64,000 bases of DNA from Collinsella sp. TM10-22 (GTDB lineage Bacteria > Actinomycetota > Coriobacteriia > Coriobacteriales > Coriobacteriaceae), in NCBI RefSeq assembly GCF_003466125.1, contig NZ_QSOC01000003.1, positions 186,001-250,000 of the forward strand. Direction: 5' to 3'. Both the position numbers and the translations under genes were made by a program. The notes under the pieces were generated by a model, which saw only the letters and a list, made by a program, of their open reading frames with translations, ran no database searches and was not told the DNA's origin. Shown here piece after piece: positions 17,776 through 25,489 of the stretch. Numbering within the stretch: the first letter of the stretch is position 1; every line of letters starts with the position of its first letter.

Positions 17776-20544
17776 CTACAGCAGCTCGCCGTGGCGGGCG
17801 ATGTAGCGGCGCTTGGCCAGCTGGGTGAGCGCGATGTAGGAGCCGACGATGCCGATGAGCAGCGCGAAGAAGCTCGTTGGCAGCGGCATGAGCCCCAGTG
17901 CATCGGCGATGGGGCTTGCCGGCAGCCAAGTGACGAGCGCCAGGCCCAGCACGGTGAGAACGCACAGCGCGGGCGCGGCGTGGTCGCGCGGGCTCGGCAG
18001 GCGCGGGGAGCGCAGCATGTGGATCACGAGCGTCTGCGACCACATGGACTCGACAAACCAGCCACTCTGGAAGAGCGCCGCAAAGGTCGCCATACCCGCG
18101 ACGTCGCCCGCGGCGGCAAGCTCGGACCAGCTTGCGCCCACGGCGGCGGGGCACACCACAAAGAAGAGCGCGGCGAAGGTCACGATGTCAAACAGCGAGC
18201 TCACGGGGCCCAGCTCGAGCATGAAGCCCTTGATGGACGCAGCGTCCCAAGCGCGCGGGCGGGCAGTCCAGGCGTTGTCGACGGTGTCCCACGGCAGTGC
18301 GATGCACACGATCTCGTAGACCAGCGACAGCAGCACCAGCTGCAGAGCGCTCATGGGCAAAAACGGCAAGAACAGGCTCGCAGCGGTTACGGACAGCACG
18401 TTGCCAAAGTTGGAGCTCACCGTGGTCTTGAGGTACTTGAGCAGGTTGCCGTAGGTGCGGCGGCCTTCGATGATGCCGCGCTCGAGCACGCCCAGGTCCT
18501 TTTGGAGCAAGATGATATCGGCGGATTCCTTGGCGATATCGACGGCGGAGTCGACCGAGATGCCGCAGTCGCTCGCACGCATCGCGGCGGCGTCGTTGAT
18601 GCCGTCGCCCATAAAGCCCACGGTGTGGCCGAGCAACTCGCGCATGACGCGCACCAGGCGCGCCTTCTGCAGCGGCGAGAGCTTGGCGAAGAGATGGGTG
18701 CTCTCGGCGCGCTCGGCAAGCTCGGCGTCGTCGAGCGCATCGATCTCGGAGCCCAGCAAGACGTTGCTCGCGTCGATGCCGATCTGCTCGCAGACGGTGG
18801 CGGCGACACGGTCATTGTCGCCGGTCAGGACCTTAACGGCGACGCCCTTGGCCTCGAGGGTGGCGACGGCGCCCGCGGCACTTGCTTTGGGCGGATCGAG
18901 GAAGGCCAAAAAGCCCATCAGCACCATGTCGCACTCGTCGGCGATGCCAAACTCGCCCACGCAGCGCGGATCGGTCTTCTGCGCCACAGCAATTACGCGC
19001 AGGCCCTCGGCGTTAAGCCCAGCGACCTGCTTGCGAATCTGGGCGAGCTTCTCGTCGGTGAGCGGCTGAGCGATGCCATCGACCTCGACAAAGGAGCAGA
19101 TCTCGAGCATCTCCTCGGCAGCTCCCTTGGTAACCATCTGGGTTTTGCCTTGGGCGTCGGCTACAACTACGCTCAGGCGACGGCGCGAGAAATCGAAGGG
19201 CACCTCGTCGACCTTGGCATAGCGGTCACGCAGGCTCTGGCCCAGCATGGAATCGGGCGCGACGGTCGAGGGCGTCACGTCGGCGCGGTCGATGACGGCC
19301 AGGTCGATAAGGTTCTTGAGGCCAGTCTGGAAGAAGCTGTTCAAAAACGCATGGCGCAGCACGCGTGCGTCCTCGTTGCCGTTGGTATTGAGGTAGCGCT
19401 CGAGCACGATGCGGTCTTCGGTGAGGGTGCCGGTCTTGTCGCAGCACAGGACGTCCATCGCGCCGAGGTTTTGGATCGCCGGCAGTTCCTTGACGATAAC
19501 CTGACGACGGGCGAGGTCCTTGGCGCCCTGCGACAGGCTCGTGGTCACGATGACGGGAAGCATCTGCGGCGTGATGCCCACGGCCACGCTCGTGGCGAAC
19601 AGCAGCGCGTCGATGACGTTGCCCTTGGTGGCGGCGTTGATGGCAAAGACGGCCGGCGCCATAACGAGCATGAGGCGTACGAGCAGCATGGAGACGCTCG
19701 AGACGCCGCGGTCAAACGCGCTCTTCTCGACGCGCCCGTTGAGCATCTTGGCGATGCCGCCCAGGTAAGTGTCCGAGCCGGTGGCAACGACAAGCGCCAT
19801 GGCGGTGCCGTTTTGCACGGAGGTGCCGGTAAAGACGATGTTCTTGCAGGCAGAGAGTGGCAGCGCAGAGCCGTCGGCGCCCTCGACGACGGTGATGGCA
19901 GCGGTCTTCTCGACGGCCTCGCTCTCGCCGGTGAGCGCGGACTCGATCACAAATAGGTCGCGCGCGGTGATGACGCGGGCATCGGCCGGCACCATATCTC
20001 CGGCAGAGAGGCGGATCACATCACCGGGGACGAGCTCGTCGAAGGGGATCTCGACGCGCTCACCGTCGCGCAGGGCACAGCAGGTGTTGGAGACCAGGTC
20101 CTTGAGGGCCTCGGCCGCATTGCCGCTGCGGGCTTCTTGGATAAACTTCATACCGCCCGATACCAGCAACATGATGCCGATGACGATGACCGTGGAGGGG
20201 TCACGCTGCAGCTCGGGCACGGCGAGCACGTCGATGTAGAGCGAGACCAGTGCGAGGGCGGCGAGGATGCCAGCGAAGGGATCGATGAATGCGTCGGCGA
20301 TGCGGCGGGCGAGCGTCTTGGTCGGCGCCTCGATGGTGTTGGGGCCGGCGGCGTCCAGGCGCTCGGCGGCGTGCTCGGCAGTGAGCCCGTCGGCCGTGGC
20401 GTCGAGCAGCACGAGGGCGTCATCGGCGCTATGGGTGGCGGCGAATATGGTGTTCTTGGCAAGGCCGGTGTGAGCGGCAGGGCGCGCCGTGCGGCGGCGC
20501 TTGGAGATGGCTTCGAGTACCGTGGCGGTTTTGAGCATCAGCAT
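17776..20544 (-). CDS. mgtA: Magnesium-transporting P-type ATPase
   Basis: 922 residues, the usual length for P3B-type Mg2+ ATPases. N-terminal cation-ATPase domain, actuator motif TGES in ALTGESEAVEK, phosphorylation motif CCDKTGTLTEDRI with D369, hinge GDGINDAAAMR, and about ten membrane segments including GITPQMLPVIV. FSRRRLSVVV and VMLGFLAFLDPPK-like stretches fit MgtA/MgtB. It imports Mg2+ across the plasma membrane at the cost of ATP. AAGGAGG before ATG 20544 marks the start; ATG 20538 is a second choice. The 5' leader on this strand carries a 23-codon ORF and a long-range stem, suggesting leader-based control like the mgtA leaders of enterobacteria. pyrE is divergent. Confidence 0.92.
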   Translation of the reverse strand: MLMLKTATVLEAISKRRRTARPAAHTGLAKNTIFAATHSADDALVLLDATADGLTAEHAAERLDAAGPNTIEAPTKTLARRIADAFIDPFAGILAALALVSLYIDVLAVPELQRDPSTVIVIGIMLLVSGGMKFIQEARSGNAAEALKDLVSNTCCALRDGERVEIPFDELVPGDVIRLSAGDMVPADARVITARDLFVIESALTGESEAVEKTAAITVVEGADGSALPLSACKNIVFTGTSVQNGTAMALVVATGSDTYLGGIAKMLNGRVEKSAFDRGVSSVSMLLVRLMLVMAPAVFAINAATKGNVIDALLFATSVAVGITPQMLPVIVTTSLSQGAKDLARRQVIVKELPAIQNLGAMDVLCCDKTGTLTEDRIVLERYLNTNGNEDARVLRHAFLNSFFQTGLKNLIDLAVIDRADVTPSTVAPDSMLGQSLRDRYAKVDEVPFDFSRRRLSVVVADAQGKTQMVTKGAAEEMLEICSFVEVDGIAQPLTDEKLAQIRKQVAGLNAEGLRVIAVAQKTDPRCVGEFGIADECDMVLMGFLAFLDPPKASAAGAVATLEAKGVAVKVLTGDNDRVAATVCEQIGIDASNVLLGSEIDALDDAELAERAESTHLFAKLSPLQKARLVRVMRELLGHTVGFMGDGINDAAAMRASDCGISVDSAVDIAKESADIILLQKDLGVLERGIIEGRRTYGNLLKYLKTTVSSNFGNVLSVTAASLFLPFLPMSALQLVLLSLVYEIVCIALPWDTVDNAWTARPRAWDAASIKGFMLELGPVSSLFDIVTFAALFFVVCPAAVGASWSELAAAGDVAGMATFAALFQSGWFVESMWSQTLVIHMLRSPRLPSPRDHAAPALCVLTVLGLALVTWLPASPIADALGLMPLPTSFFALLIGIVGSYIALTQLAKRRYIARHGELL

Positions 20545-20594
20545 AGGGTCCTCCTTGTTGAAGGGAGTTAGCGTACGTGTCGTATTTGCTTCAA

Positions 20595-20737
20595 AAAAAC
20601 CTAGATGTCGCTCACGTCATGCTTGCGAGCCACCACAAAGGGGACAGGCACCTTTGTGGTGGTTTTGACGATCGGCTCGTGGCGCTTATGCGAATACGGA
20701 ATCCTCGCGGCGTGCCGAGGGCGACATGCAGGTTTTT
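20595..20737 (-). promoter_or_regulatory. Long-range stem in the mgtA leader, possible attenuator
   Basis: Bases 20595-20611 and 20721-20737 are complementary in 15 of 17 positions (AAAAACCT..ATGTCGC against GCGACAT..AGGTTTTT). On the mgtA transcript the 3' arm ends in a run of seven Us. The 5' arm lies inside the candidate leader ORF (codons 8-13), so a ribosome there would block the stem. Alternatively these are terminal inverted repeats of a small mobile element. Confidence 0.45.
20630..20662 (+). repeat. REP-like hairpin with GGGGACAGGCACC loop
   Basis: CCACCACAAAGG (20630-20641) pairs perfectly with CCTTTGTGGTGG (20651-20662). The loop GGACAGGCA is akin to the GGGACAGG core at 53545. 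It lies inside the mgtA leader. Confidence 0.65.
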
Positions 20738-20757
20738 CGACTATGACTGCCTTCCAT
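20686..20757 (-). CDS. Candidate leader peptide of mgtA (23 aa)
   Basis: ATG at 20757 is preceded at six to seven bases by AAGGAGG (20764-20770), as good as any ribosome site in the window. It reads 23 codons (MEGSHSRKTCMSPSARREDS then VFA) to TAA at 20688-20686, 141 bases before mgtA. There is no signal or known domain. The arm of a long-range stem lies within codons 8-13. Enterobacterial mgtA is governed by a short leader ORF (mgtL), which makes the analogy attractive, but this peptide is not proline-rich. The close match of ribosome site and start is observed; the control role is inferred. Confidence 0.5.
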   Translation of the reverse strand: MEGSHSRKTCMSPSARREDSVFA

Positions 20758-20834
20758 GGCACACCTCCTTATGGACGGGCGCAGCGCGCTTTGGGTATCT
20801 CGTACCCGTTTTAATCCGCCCGTATTCTTGATGA

Positions 20835-20857
20835 GGGGGTTTGACATGTCAACCCCC
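20835..20857 (+). promoter_or_regulatory. Palindrome between mgtA and pyrE with back-to-back -35 elements
   Basis: GGGGGTTTGACATGTCAACCCCC is an almost perfect palindrome centred on TTGACATGTCAA (20841-20852). TTGACA can be read on both strands as a -35 box for the divergent mgtA leader and pyrE. A shared operator is possible. Confidence 0.5.
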
Positions 20858-20983
20858 ATTGTTCGGAAAACCGTTGCCCCTGACAAAGCCTTTACAGAAT
20901 GCCGTGGCCTCAAAGCGCGCCCGCATCGACGCTTCGCCTGCGCTAAACTGGAAGGCACGTACGCGATTACGAGAGGAGCCCGC

Positions 20984-21664
20984 ATGGAGGCTTACAAGCA
21001 AGAGTTCATCAAGTTCATGGTCGAGTCCGACGTTCTTAAGTTTGGCAGCTTTACGCTCAAGAGTGGCCGTCAGTCCCCGTTCTTTATGAACGCCGGCGCT
21101 TACGTGACGGGCTATCAGCTCAAGAAGCTGGGCGAGTATTACGCCCAGGCCATCCACGATAATTTTGGCGACGACTTTGATGTGCTGTTTGGACCGGCCT
21201 ACAAGGGTATTCCGCTGGCCGTCGTGACCGCCATTGCCTACCACGAGCTGTACGGCAAGGAGGTCAAGTACTGCTGCGACCGCAAGGAGGCCAAGGACCA
21301 CGGCGCCGATAAGGGCAACCTGCTGGGCTATGAGCCCCAGGACGGCGACCGCGTGGTCATGGTCGAGGACGTCACCACCAGCGGTAAGTCCATCGACGAG
21401 ACCTATCCCAAGGTCAAGGCTGCTGCCGATGTCGAGATCAAGGGCCTGATCGTGTCCCTCAACCGCATGGAGGTCGGCAAGGGTGGCGTGACCACCGCGC
21501 AGAAGGAGATCGAGGCCAAGTACGGTTTCCCCGTCGCGAGCATCGTCTCCATGGCCGAGGTCGTCGAGACTCTCTACAACCACGAGATCGACGGCAAGGT
21601 CGTCATCGACGATGAGCTCAAGGACGCCATCGACGCCTACTACGAGCAGTACGGAGTTCGTTAG
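20984..21664 (+). CDS. pyrE: Orotate phosphoribosyltransferase
   Basis: 226 residues. Converts orotate and PRPP to OMP in de novo pyrimidine synthesis. The PRPP-binding motif VVMVEDVTTSGKS is at about residues 122-134, and FTLKSGRQSPFFMNAG near the N-terminus is the typical PyrE substrate loop; FGPAYKGIPLA is also conserved. GAGAGGAG sits upstream of ATG 20984, so the much longer reading from 20756 was not used. The gene stands alone between a divergent mgtA and a strong hairpin terminator, separate from any other pyr gene here. Confidence 0.95.
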   Translation: MEAYKQEFIKFMVESDVLKFGSFTLKSGRQSPFFMNAGAYVTGYQLKKLGEYYAQAIHDNFGDDFDVLFGPAYKGIPLAVVTAIAYHELYGKEVKYCCDRKEAKDHGADKGNLLGYEPQDGDRVVMVEDVTTSGKSIDETYPKVKAAADVEIKGLIVSLNRMEVGKGGVTTAQKEIEAKYGFPVASIVSMAEVVETLYNHEIDGKVVIDDELKDAIDAYYEQYGVR

Positions 21665-21695
21665 TTACACGGTTCTACGAACCGCGTAACGGCTC

Positions 21696-21805
21696 GACGC
21701 TGCAAACCCGCCAGAGCGGCAATCTGCCTTTCAACTTCGGCGGCATGACCAGAAGGTCAATGCCGCCTCGTTTCAAGGCACCTTGCTCGCTCTGGCGGGT
21801 TTTCG
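21696..21805 (+). terminator. Long modular hairpin (copy 2 of 3), terminator of pyrE
   Basis: Outer stem AACCCGCCAGAGCG (21705-21718) pairs perfectly with CGCTCTGGCGGGTT (21788-21801), followed by TTTCGCTG. An inner stem GCAATCTGCCTT / AAGGCACCTTGC and an apical GGCGGCATGACC-AGAA hairpin complete it. The flanks CGACGCTGCAAA and TTTCGCTG recur at 61834-61942 with a different stem sequence. Confidence 0.75.
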
Positions 21806-21848
21806 CTGTCGTTGCCAAAACATCGGCGGTGCCGTTGCCGTGGGGGTA

Positions 21849-22045
21849 CTCATTGGGGACGTACTTAAATGAGTGCCCGCAGAGTGAGAGTGGATAATCT
21901 CCCGTTTTTGGTCTGTTTGCGGGCTCAAAGTGGGAGATTATCCACTCTCGTCATTTGAGTGTCCAAAAATCCTCGCTCGGCGAACAGGCGGCACTTGGGG
22001 ACGTTCCTTTTGTGCCGGCGCCTGGGGACACTCCTTGCCGAATGT
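21849..22045 (+). repeat. Composite repeat: GGGGACGT modules around an 18-bp-arm hairpin
   Basis: CATTGGGGACGTACTT begins the block. The hairpin arms GAGAGTGGATAATCTCCC (21886-21903) and GGGAGATTATCCACTCTC (21932-21949) are perfect. The tail GTCATTTGAGTGTCC (21950 on) and later CACTTGGGGACGTTCC and CACCTGGGGACACTCC modules follow to 22037. The hairpin and tail recur at 33449-33540, but with the loop in the opposite orientation. No gene is seen in 21665-22060. Confidence 0.75.
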
Positions 22046-22060
22046 GGGCGCCGTCGGTTG

Positions 22061-23572
22061 CTACGCGACGGTGATGGCGACCTGGGCGTAGCGGCTGCAG
22101 GGGCGCTCGGCGCGTGTCTGCACGGTGAGGGTGAGCGCGAAGCGATCGCCGGGCCGTGCGTCGGCGGGCACGACGAAAGTGGTGTCCGGCGTGCATTTTT
22201 GCCACAGCGACAGGTCTTGGGCGCCCGCATAGCTCGACGGGTCCACGGCGACATCCCAATGCGCATCGAAGCCCTTGTCGTCGGGGTCGACGATGGTCGC
22301 TGCAAGGGCGACGCGTTCGCCGGCTACGGCACTGCGATCGGCCACAACTTCGACAATATGCGCCGGATGCGAGCAGGCTGCCGGATCATGGGCACACCAT
22401 TGCGCGCGGGCGGCAAAGTCTTCCTGATAGGCGCGCAGGTAGGGATTGGGGTTGTCGTCTGCAGGCGTGCTGATGGCGGCAAAAACGGTGGGTGCGTCTG
22501 CATCGGGGCGCCCATCATGAAACATGCGGCCGAGTAGCGTATCGAAGTCGGGGTCGTCGATACCGCGCAGGCCAAACGGCAGCAGCGGAATATAGGTCAT
22601 GCTGTCGCCTTCGGCCATAAAGTCGCCGCGCTCAAACTGCATCGCGGGCATGCCCTCCAGGCCCCAATCCAGACGGGCATGCTTGCCAAACTGAAAGCGC
22701 TCGGGCTCGTTTTCGTAGACCCTGCCATCGCCATAGAGCATATAGCGCGCCATGAGGGGGCCGTTTCCCTGCGTGAGATTCTGCTCGGGCCAAGGGGCCT
22801 TAAATAGCGGCAGCGTATCGGGCTGAGCCGTCTTGGCGTCGATATAGCCGCCGTACCTATAGGGCACGCGCCAAAAGACGAGCTCGGGAAAGATTTCGCG
22901 TCCATGGTCGAGCCATGAGTTGTCCTGCCCTACGCCATCGGCAACACCCATCACGCGCACCTTCTGATGGACCCTCTGCTGCACGGCGGGCCACTCGGGT
23001 GTGTTCTGCCATTGTTCGGCGATGGACATGAGGGCGCGAACGATAGTGTTCATACCGCCCCAGGAAAGGAGCCACAGCGCGCGGGGGTCATCATCCATGA
23101 TGGCGTTGGCGATGACGCGCGAACCGGGCGTTTCCTCGCGTACGTCGCCCTCAAAGGCGGCGTTGCCCATATAGGTGCGCTCGATCATCTGAGCGGGTGT
23201 GGGGAAGGACGGCTCGCCGGCGGCAGCGGCATTGGCCTGCAGCTGCGGCCAGGCCTGGGCATACTCGTTGCTCCACAGGCTTTCGATCCAACCCTTGGGG
23301 AATGGGCGGTACTCCATGAGCGAGCCAGCTTCGGGGTCGGGCTCGTGCGGAACGACGTCCCAGGTATAGGAGCGCACGCCTTTGGTCCGCCAATGCGGAT
23401 TCACCTCGCCCAGCGTATGGACACCATCGCCAAGAAAGTGATATTGCGAAGCCGTGTACACCACAGCCTGCACATCGAGCACATTGAGATACAGAGCCAA
23501 ATGAACCAGAGAGTTCATATCATCGACTTCCATATCGGTGGTAACAATCACTCGAGTCAAATTCTGAGACAT
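22061..23572 (-). CDS. DUF1593 / nucleoside-hydrolase-like protein (Sde182 type)
   Basis: 503 residues from ATG 23572, which has GGAG eight bases upstream. The N-terminal ~330 residues begin RVIVTTDMEVDDMNSL, the acidic metal-binding pattern of nucleoside-hydrolase-like DUF1593 proteins, and contain LWLLSWGGMNTIVRAL, another family hallmark. The C-terminal ~90 residues (HIVEVVADRSAVAGERVALAAT...) form an Ig-like Sde182 C-terminal domain. Family members occur in polysaccharide-use loci (first noted in Saccharophagus), and their reaction is not well established. No signal peptide is visible. A minus-strand esterase gene follows upstream 92 bases away, possibly in the same operon. Confidence 0.75.
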   Translation of the reverse strand: MSQNLTRVIVTTDMEVDDMNSLVHLALYLNVLDVQAVVYTASQYHFLGDGVHTLGEVNPHWRTKGVRSYTWDVVPHEPDPEAGSLMEYRPFPKGWIESLWSNEYAQAWPQLQANAAAAGEPSFPTPAQMIERTYMGNAAFEGDVREETPGSRVIANAIMDDDPRALWLLSWGGMNTIVRALMSIAEQWQNTPEWPAVQQRVHQKVRVMGVADGVGQDNSWLDHGREIFPELVFWRVPYRYGGYIDAKTAQPDTLPLFKAPWPEQNLTQGNGPLMARYMLYGDGRVYENEPERFQFGKHARLDWGLEGMPAMQFERGDFMAEGDSMTYIPLLPFGLRGIDDPDFDTLLGRMFHDGRPDADAPTVFAAISTPADDNPNPYLRAYQEDFAARAQWCAHDPAACSHPAHIVEVVADRSAVAGERVALAATIVDPDDKGFDAHWDVAVDPSSYAGAQDLSLWQKCTPDTTFVVPADARPGDRFALTLTVQTRAERPCSRYAQVAITVA

Positions 23573-23664
23573 AGGAACAACTCCAACCAAGATTTTTTTT
23601 CAGTCAGTTACGCGCAAGGCAAGACGGGACGCACGCCCCCATCGCCACCAACCCGATGGAATGG

Positions 23665-25002
23665 TTACCTCGAAACCCTGGCCGACCACTCCCAGCAGCC
23701 CACCGGCTCGCCGTCGATGAGTACGTTGCCCCCGTCGAAGTCTTGATAACACAGGTCGTTGAACTGGTGGATCCACACGCCGTGGTTGAATATCTTTTTG
23801 GCCGAGCCGTCGGCCTCGCGGTACACGCCGGTCAGGTCCTCGACATGGCTAAAGTAGGTGAGGTGCACGTTGGCGCCGGCATCACGCAGGCGCGCCGTGA
23901 GCGGCAGCACCGTCAGCTGCGGGCACACGAGCTCGTCGCCCTTGGAGTGCGTAAACCACAGCGGCGTCTTGGAGAGTGCGGCCACGTCCTCGTCCGTGGC
24001 GTTGTACCACGGCGCGCAGCAGGGAAGGCCCGCGGCGAAGAAATCGGAGTAGTCGGCGCACAGGCGCAGGGTCATAAAGCCGCCGTTGGAAAGGCCGGCG
24101 ACCACGATACGATCGGTGTCGATGCGGTCGGCATGCTCGGCGACAAACTCGTCGATGAGCGCCTTGAGCACGGGGGAGTAGATGCTCTGGTTGGAGCGAC
24201 CGAGCTGCTCGACGCCGTTGTCCATCCAAAACGTGGGCGACTGCGGCACAAGAACCCAGGCAAAGCCGCCAAAGTAGCGCTGGATCTGCTTTTGCGAGAG
24301 CGCTGTCACGCGGTTGCCGGTGTAGGCACGCGTTGCGCCCTCGCCCTGTGTGGTGCCCTTGCCCTCGCCGGCGCCGTGCAGGTACACGATCAGCGGCGCC
24401 TTCTCGACGGCGGGCGTGTCCTTGGGCGCAAACGGGTTGAAAAGCGCGGAGTCAGCGGGCTCAAAGCTCGGCTCAAAATAGCCGTACTCGAGCGCGATGC
24501 CGTCGACGGGCGTCTGCTGCACGGCGTTATGCCAGCCCTTGAGCGCGGGGCAGATGTCGCCGCGGCTGCGATCGAAGACGAGGCCCGCGGTGGGGTCATC
24601 GCCGTCTTCGCCCGGGAGGGCCACAAGCTGCGTCACGCGCAGGTGGTTCTCTATATAGCGCGAACCCAGCACGCCACCCTCGATCTCTTTGGTGAGACGC
24701 ACCTCGGGCGTCTCGAGCGCTACGTGTGTGCCCTTGGGCAGGCGCTGACCGTTCTCATCGCAGGGGTAGGCGGCGAGCACCGGCACGTAGCCCACGGAGG
24801 GCGCCGCGTGATCGGCCCCGTGCTCCTTGCGCATCAGGACCTCGCCCGTGCGCTCATGGCGGGCACAGTAGATATTGAACGTGTGCTCGTTCACGTCGTT
24901 GGCGCGCACAACGCACGGCAGGTCGAGCACCACTTTGTTGATCCAGGGGCCAAAATCGCCCAGCGTGGTGACGGTTGCGTAGGTACACGATTTGAGTTCC
25001 AT
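23665..25002 (-). CDS. Alpha/beta-hydrolase esterase (prolyl-oligopeptidase/PHB-depolymerase-like)
   Basis: 445 residues. An N-terminal beta-rich domain of ~200 residues precedes an alpha/beta-hydrolase domain: oxyanion motif LIVYLHGAGEG, nucleophile elbow GLSNGG with S305, an Asp region around THSKGDELV and a His near FSHVEDL. This layout matches putative carbohydrate esterases of gut bacteria. No secretion signal is visible, so it may deacetylate imported oligosaccharides; the substrate is inferred. AAAGGAG precedes ATG 25002. The gene diverges from the PTS permease gene across a 487-base region with three palindromes, so the two may share a repressor. Confidence 0.75.
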   Translation of the reverse strand: MELKSCTYATVTTLGDFGPWINKVVLDLPCVVRANDVNEHTFNIYCARHERTGEVLMRKEHGADHAAPSVGYVPVLAAYPCDENGQRLPKGTHVALETPEVRLTKEIEGGVLGSRYIENHLRVTQLVALPGEDGDDPTAGLVFDRSRGDICPALKGWHNAVQQTPVDGIALEYGYFEPSFEPADSALFNPFAPKDTPAVEKAPLIVYLHGAGEGKGTTQGEGATRAYTGNRVTALSQKQIQRYFGGFAWVLVPQSPTFWMDNGVEQLGRSNQSIYSPVLKALIDEFVAEHADRIDTDRIVVAGLSNGGFMTLRLCADYSDFFAAGLPCCAPWYNATDEDVAALSKTPLWFTHSKGDELVCPQLTVLPLTARLRDAGANVHLTYFSHVEDLTGVYREADGSAKKIFNHGVWIHQFNDLCYQDFDGGNVLIDGEPVGCWEWSARVSR

Positions 25003-25050
25003 GAGCTACTCCTTTGTGCCGCAAGTACTAAACAAGGGCGGCAATACAGA

Positions 25051-25064
25051 CTAAACATGTTTAG
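25051..25064. promoter_or_regulatory. Palindrome CTAAACATGTTTAG
   Basis: A perfect 14-bp palindrome 49 bases before the esterase start. It shares the TAAACA/TGTTTA halves with sites at 25134 and 25369 and probably marks an operator for a LacI-like or other dimeric repressor. Confidence 0.5.
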
Positions 25065-25133
25065 TTTAATGCAGAACTGTAGAATGAGCAGATGAACTCG
25101 GTAAACGGTAAAACTGAACACGCAATGAACTAC

Positions 25134-25147
25134 TAAACATATGTTTA
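25134..25147. promoter_or_regulatory. Palindrome TAAACATATGTTTA
   Basis: A perfect 14-bp palindrome of the same type, 132 bases from the esterase start. The surrounding 25003-25489 gap is AT-rich and contains no gene. Confidence 0.5.
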
Positions 25148-25368
25148 CTATTAACTAGCAGGACTATTGTTGATGAGCTAGCTCGTTACAAAGGTGTTTA
25201 TCAAAATAAAAGCCCACGTAAATAGCCATATATCAATATCTGGTCAAAGAGACGATCTTCTACCGTCTAAATACGCTTACCCCCGATTTCCTACCGTTCA
25301 CCGGACTCCAGACGGCAAAATTGCCACAAATCAGGCACTACGTGTAAACTAAAGCCCGTAAACGTTCA

Positions 25369-25385
25369 GTAAACAAATTGTTTAC
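25369..25385. promoter_or_regulatory. Palindrome GTAAACAAATTGTTTAC
   Basis: Eight-base arms GTAAACAA / TTGTTTAC around a single A, 104 bases before the PTS gene. A half-site GTAAACGTT lies just upstream at 25358. Confidence 0.5.
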
Positions 25386-25489
25386 GACAGCGTATCCAAG
25401 GGTTCGGCAACCGTAAGGGGTTATAGTCGCCGAGCCAAAGGCGTGCTTACACAAGCGAGTAGGCACACGAAGATATGGGGAGGGGTCCC

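Noticed and set aside
17707..19956. 749-codon open frame antisense to mgtA, and a similar 744-codon frame antisense to nadB/nadC
   Set aside because: Both have shadow composition rich in Ala, Gly, Arg, His and Val, while the sense strands encode complete enzymes with all motifs.
20545..20983. M-box (Mg2+) riboswitch upstream of mgtA
   Set aside because: The conserved M-box core could not be recognised; the leader instead holds a short ORF, a REP-like hairpin and a long-range stem.
21849..22045. CRISPR array
   Set aside because: The repeats are few, vary in length, form hairpins and are not separated by spacers of constant size; no cas gene is present.
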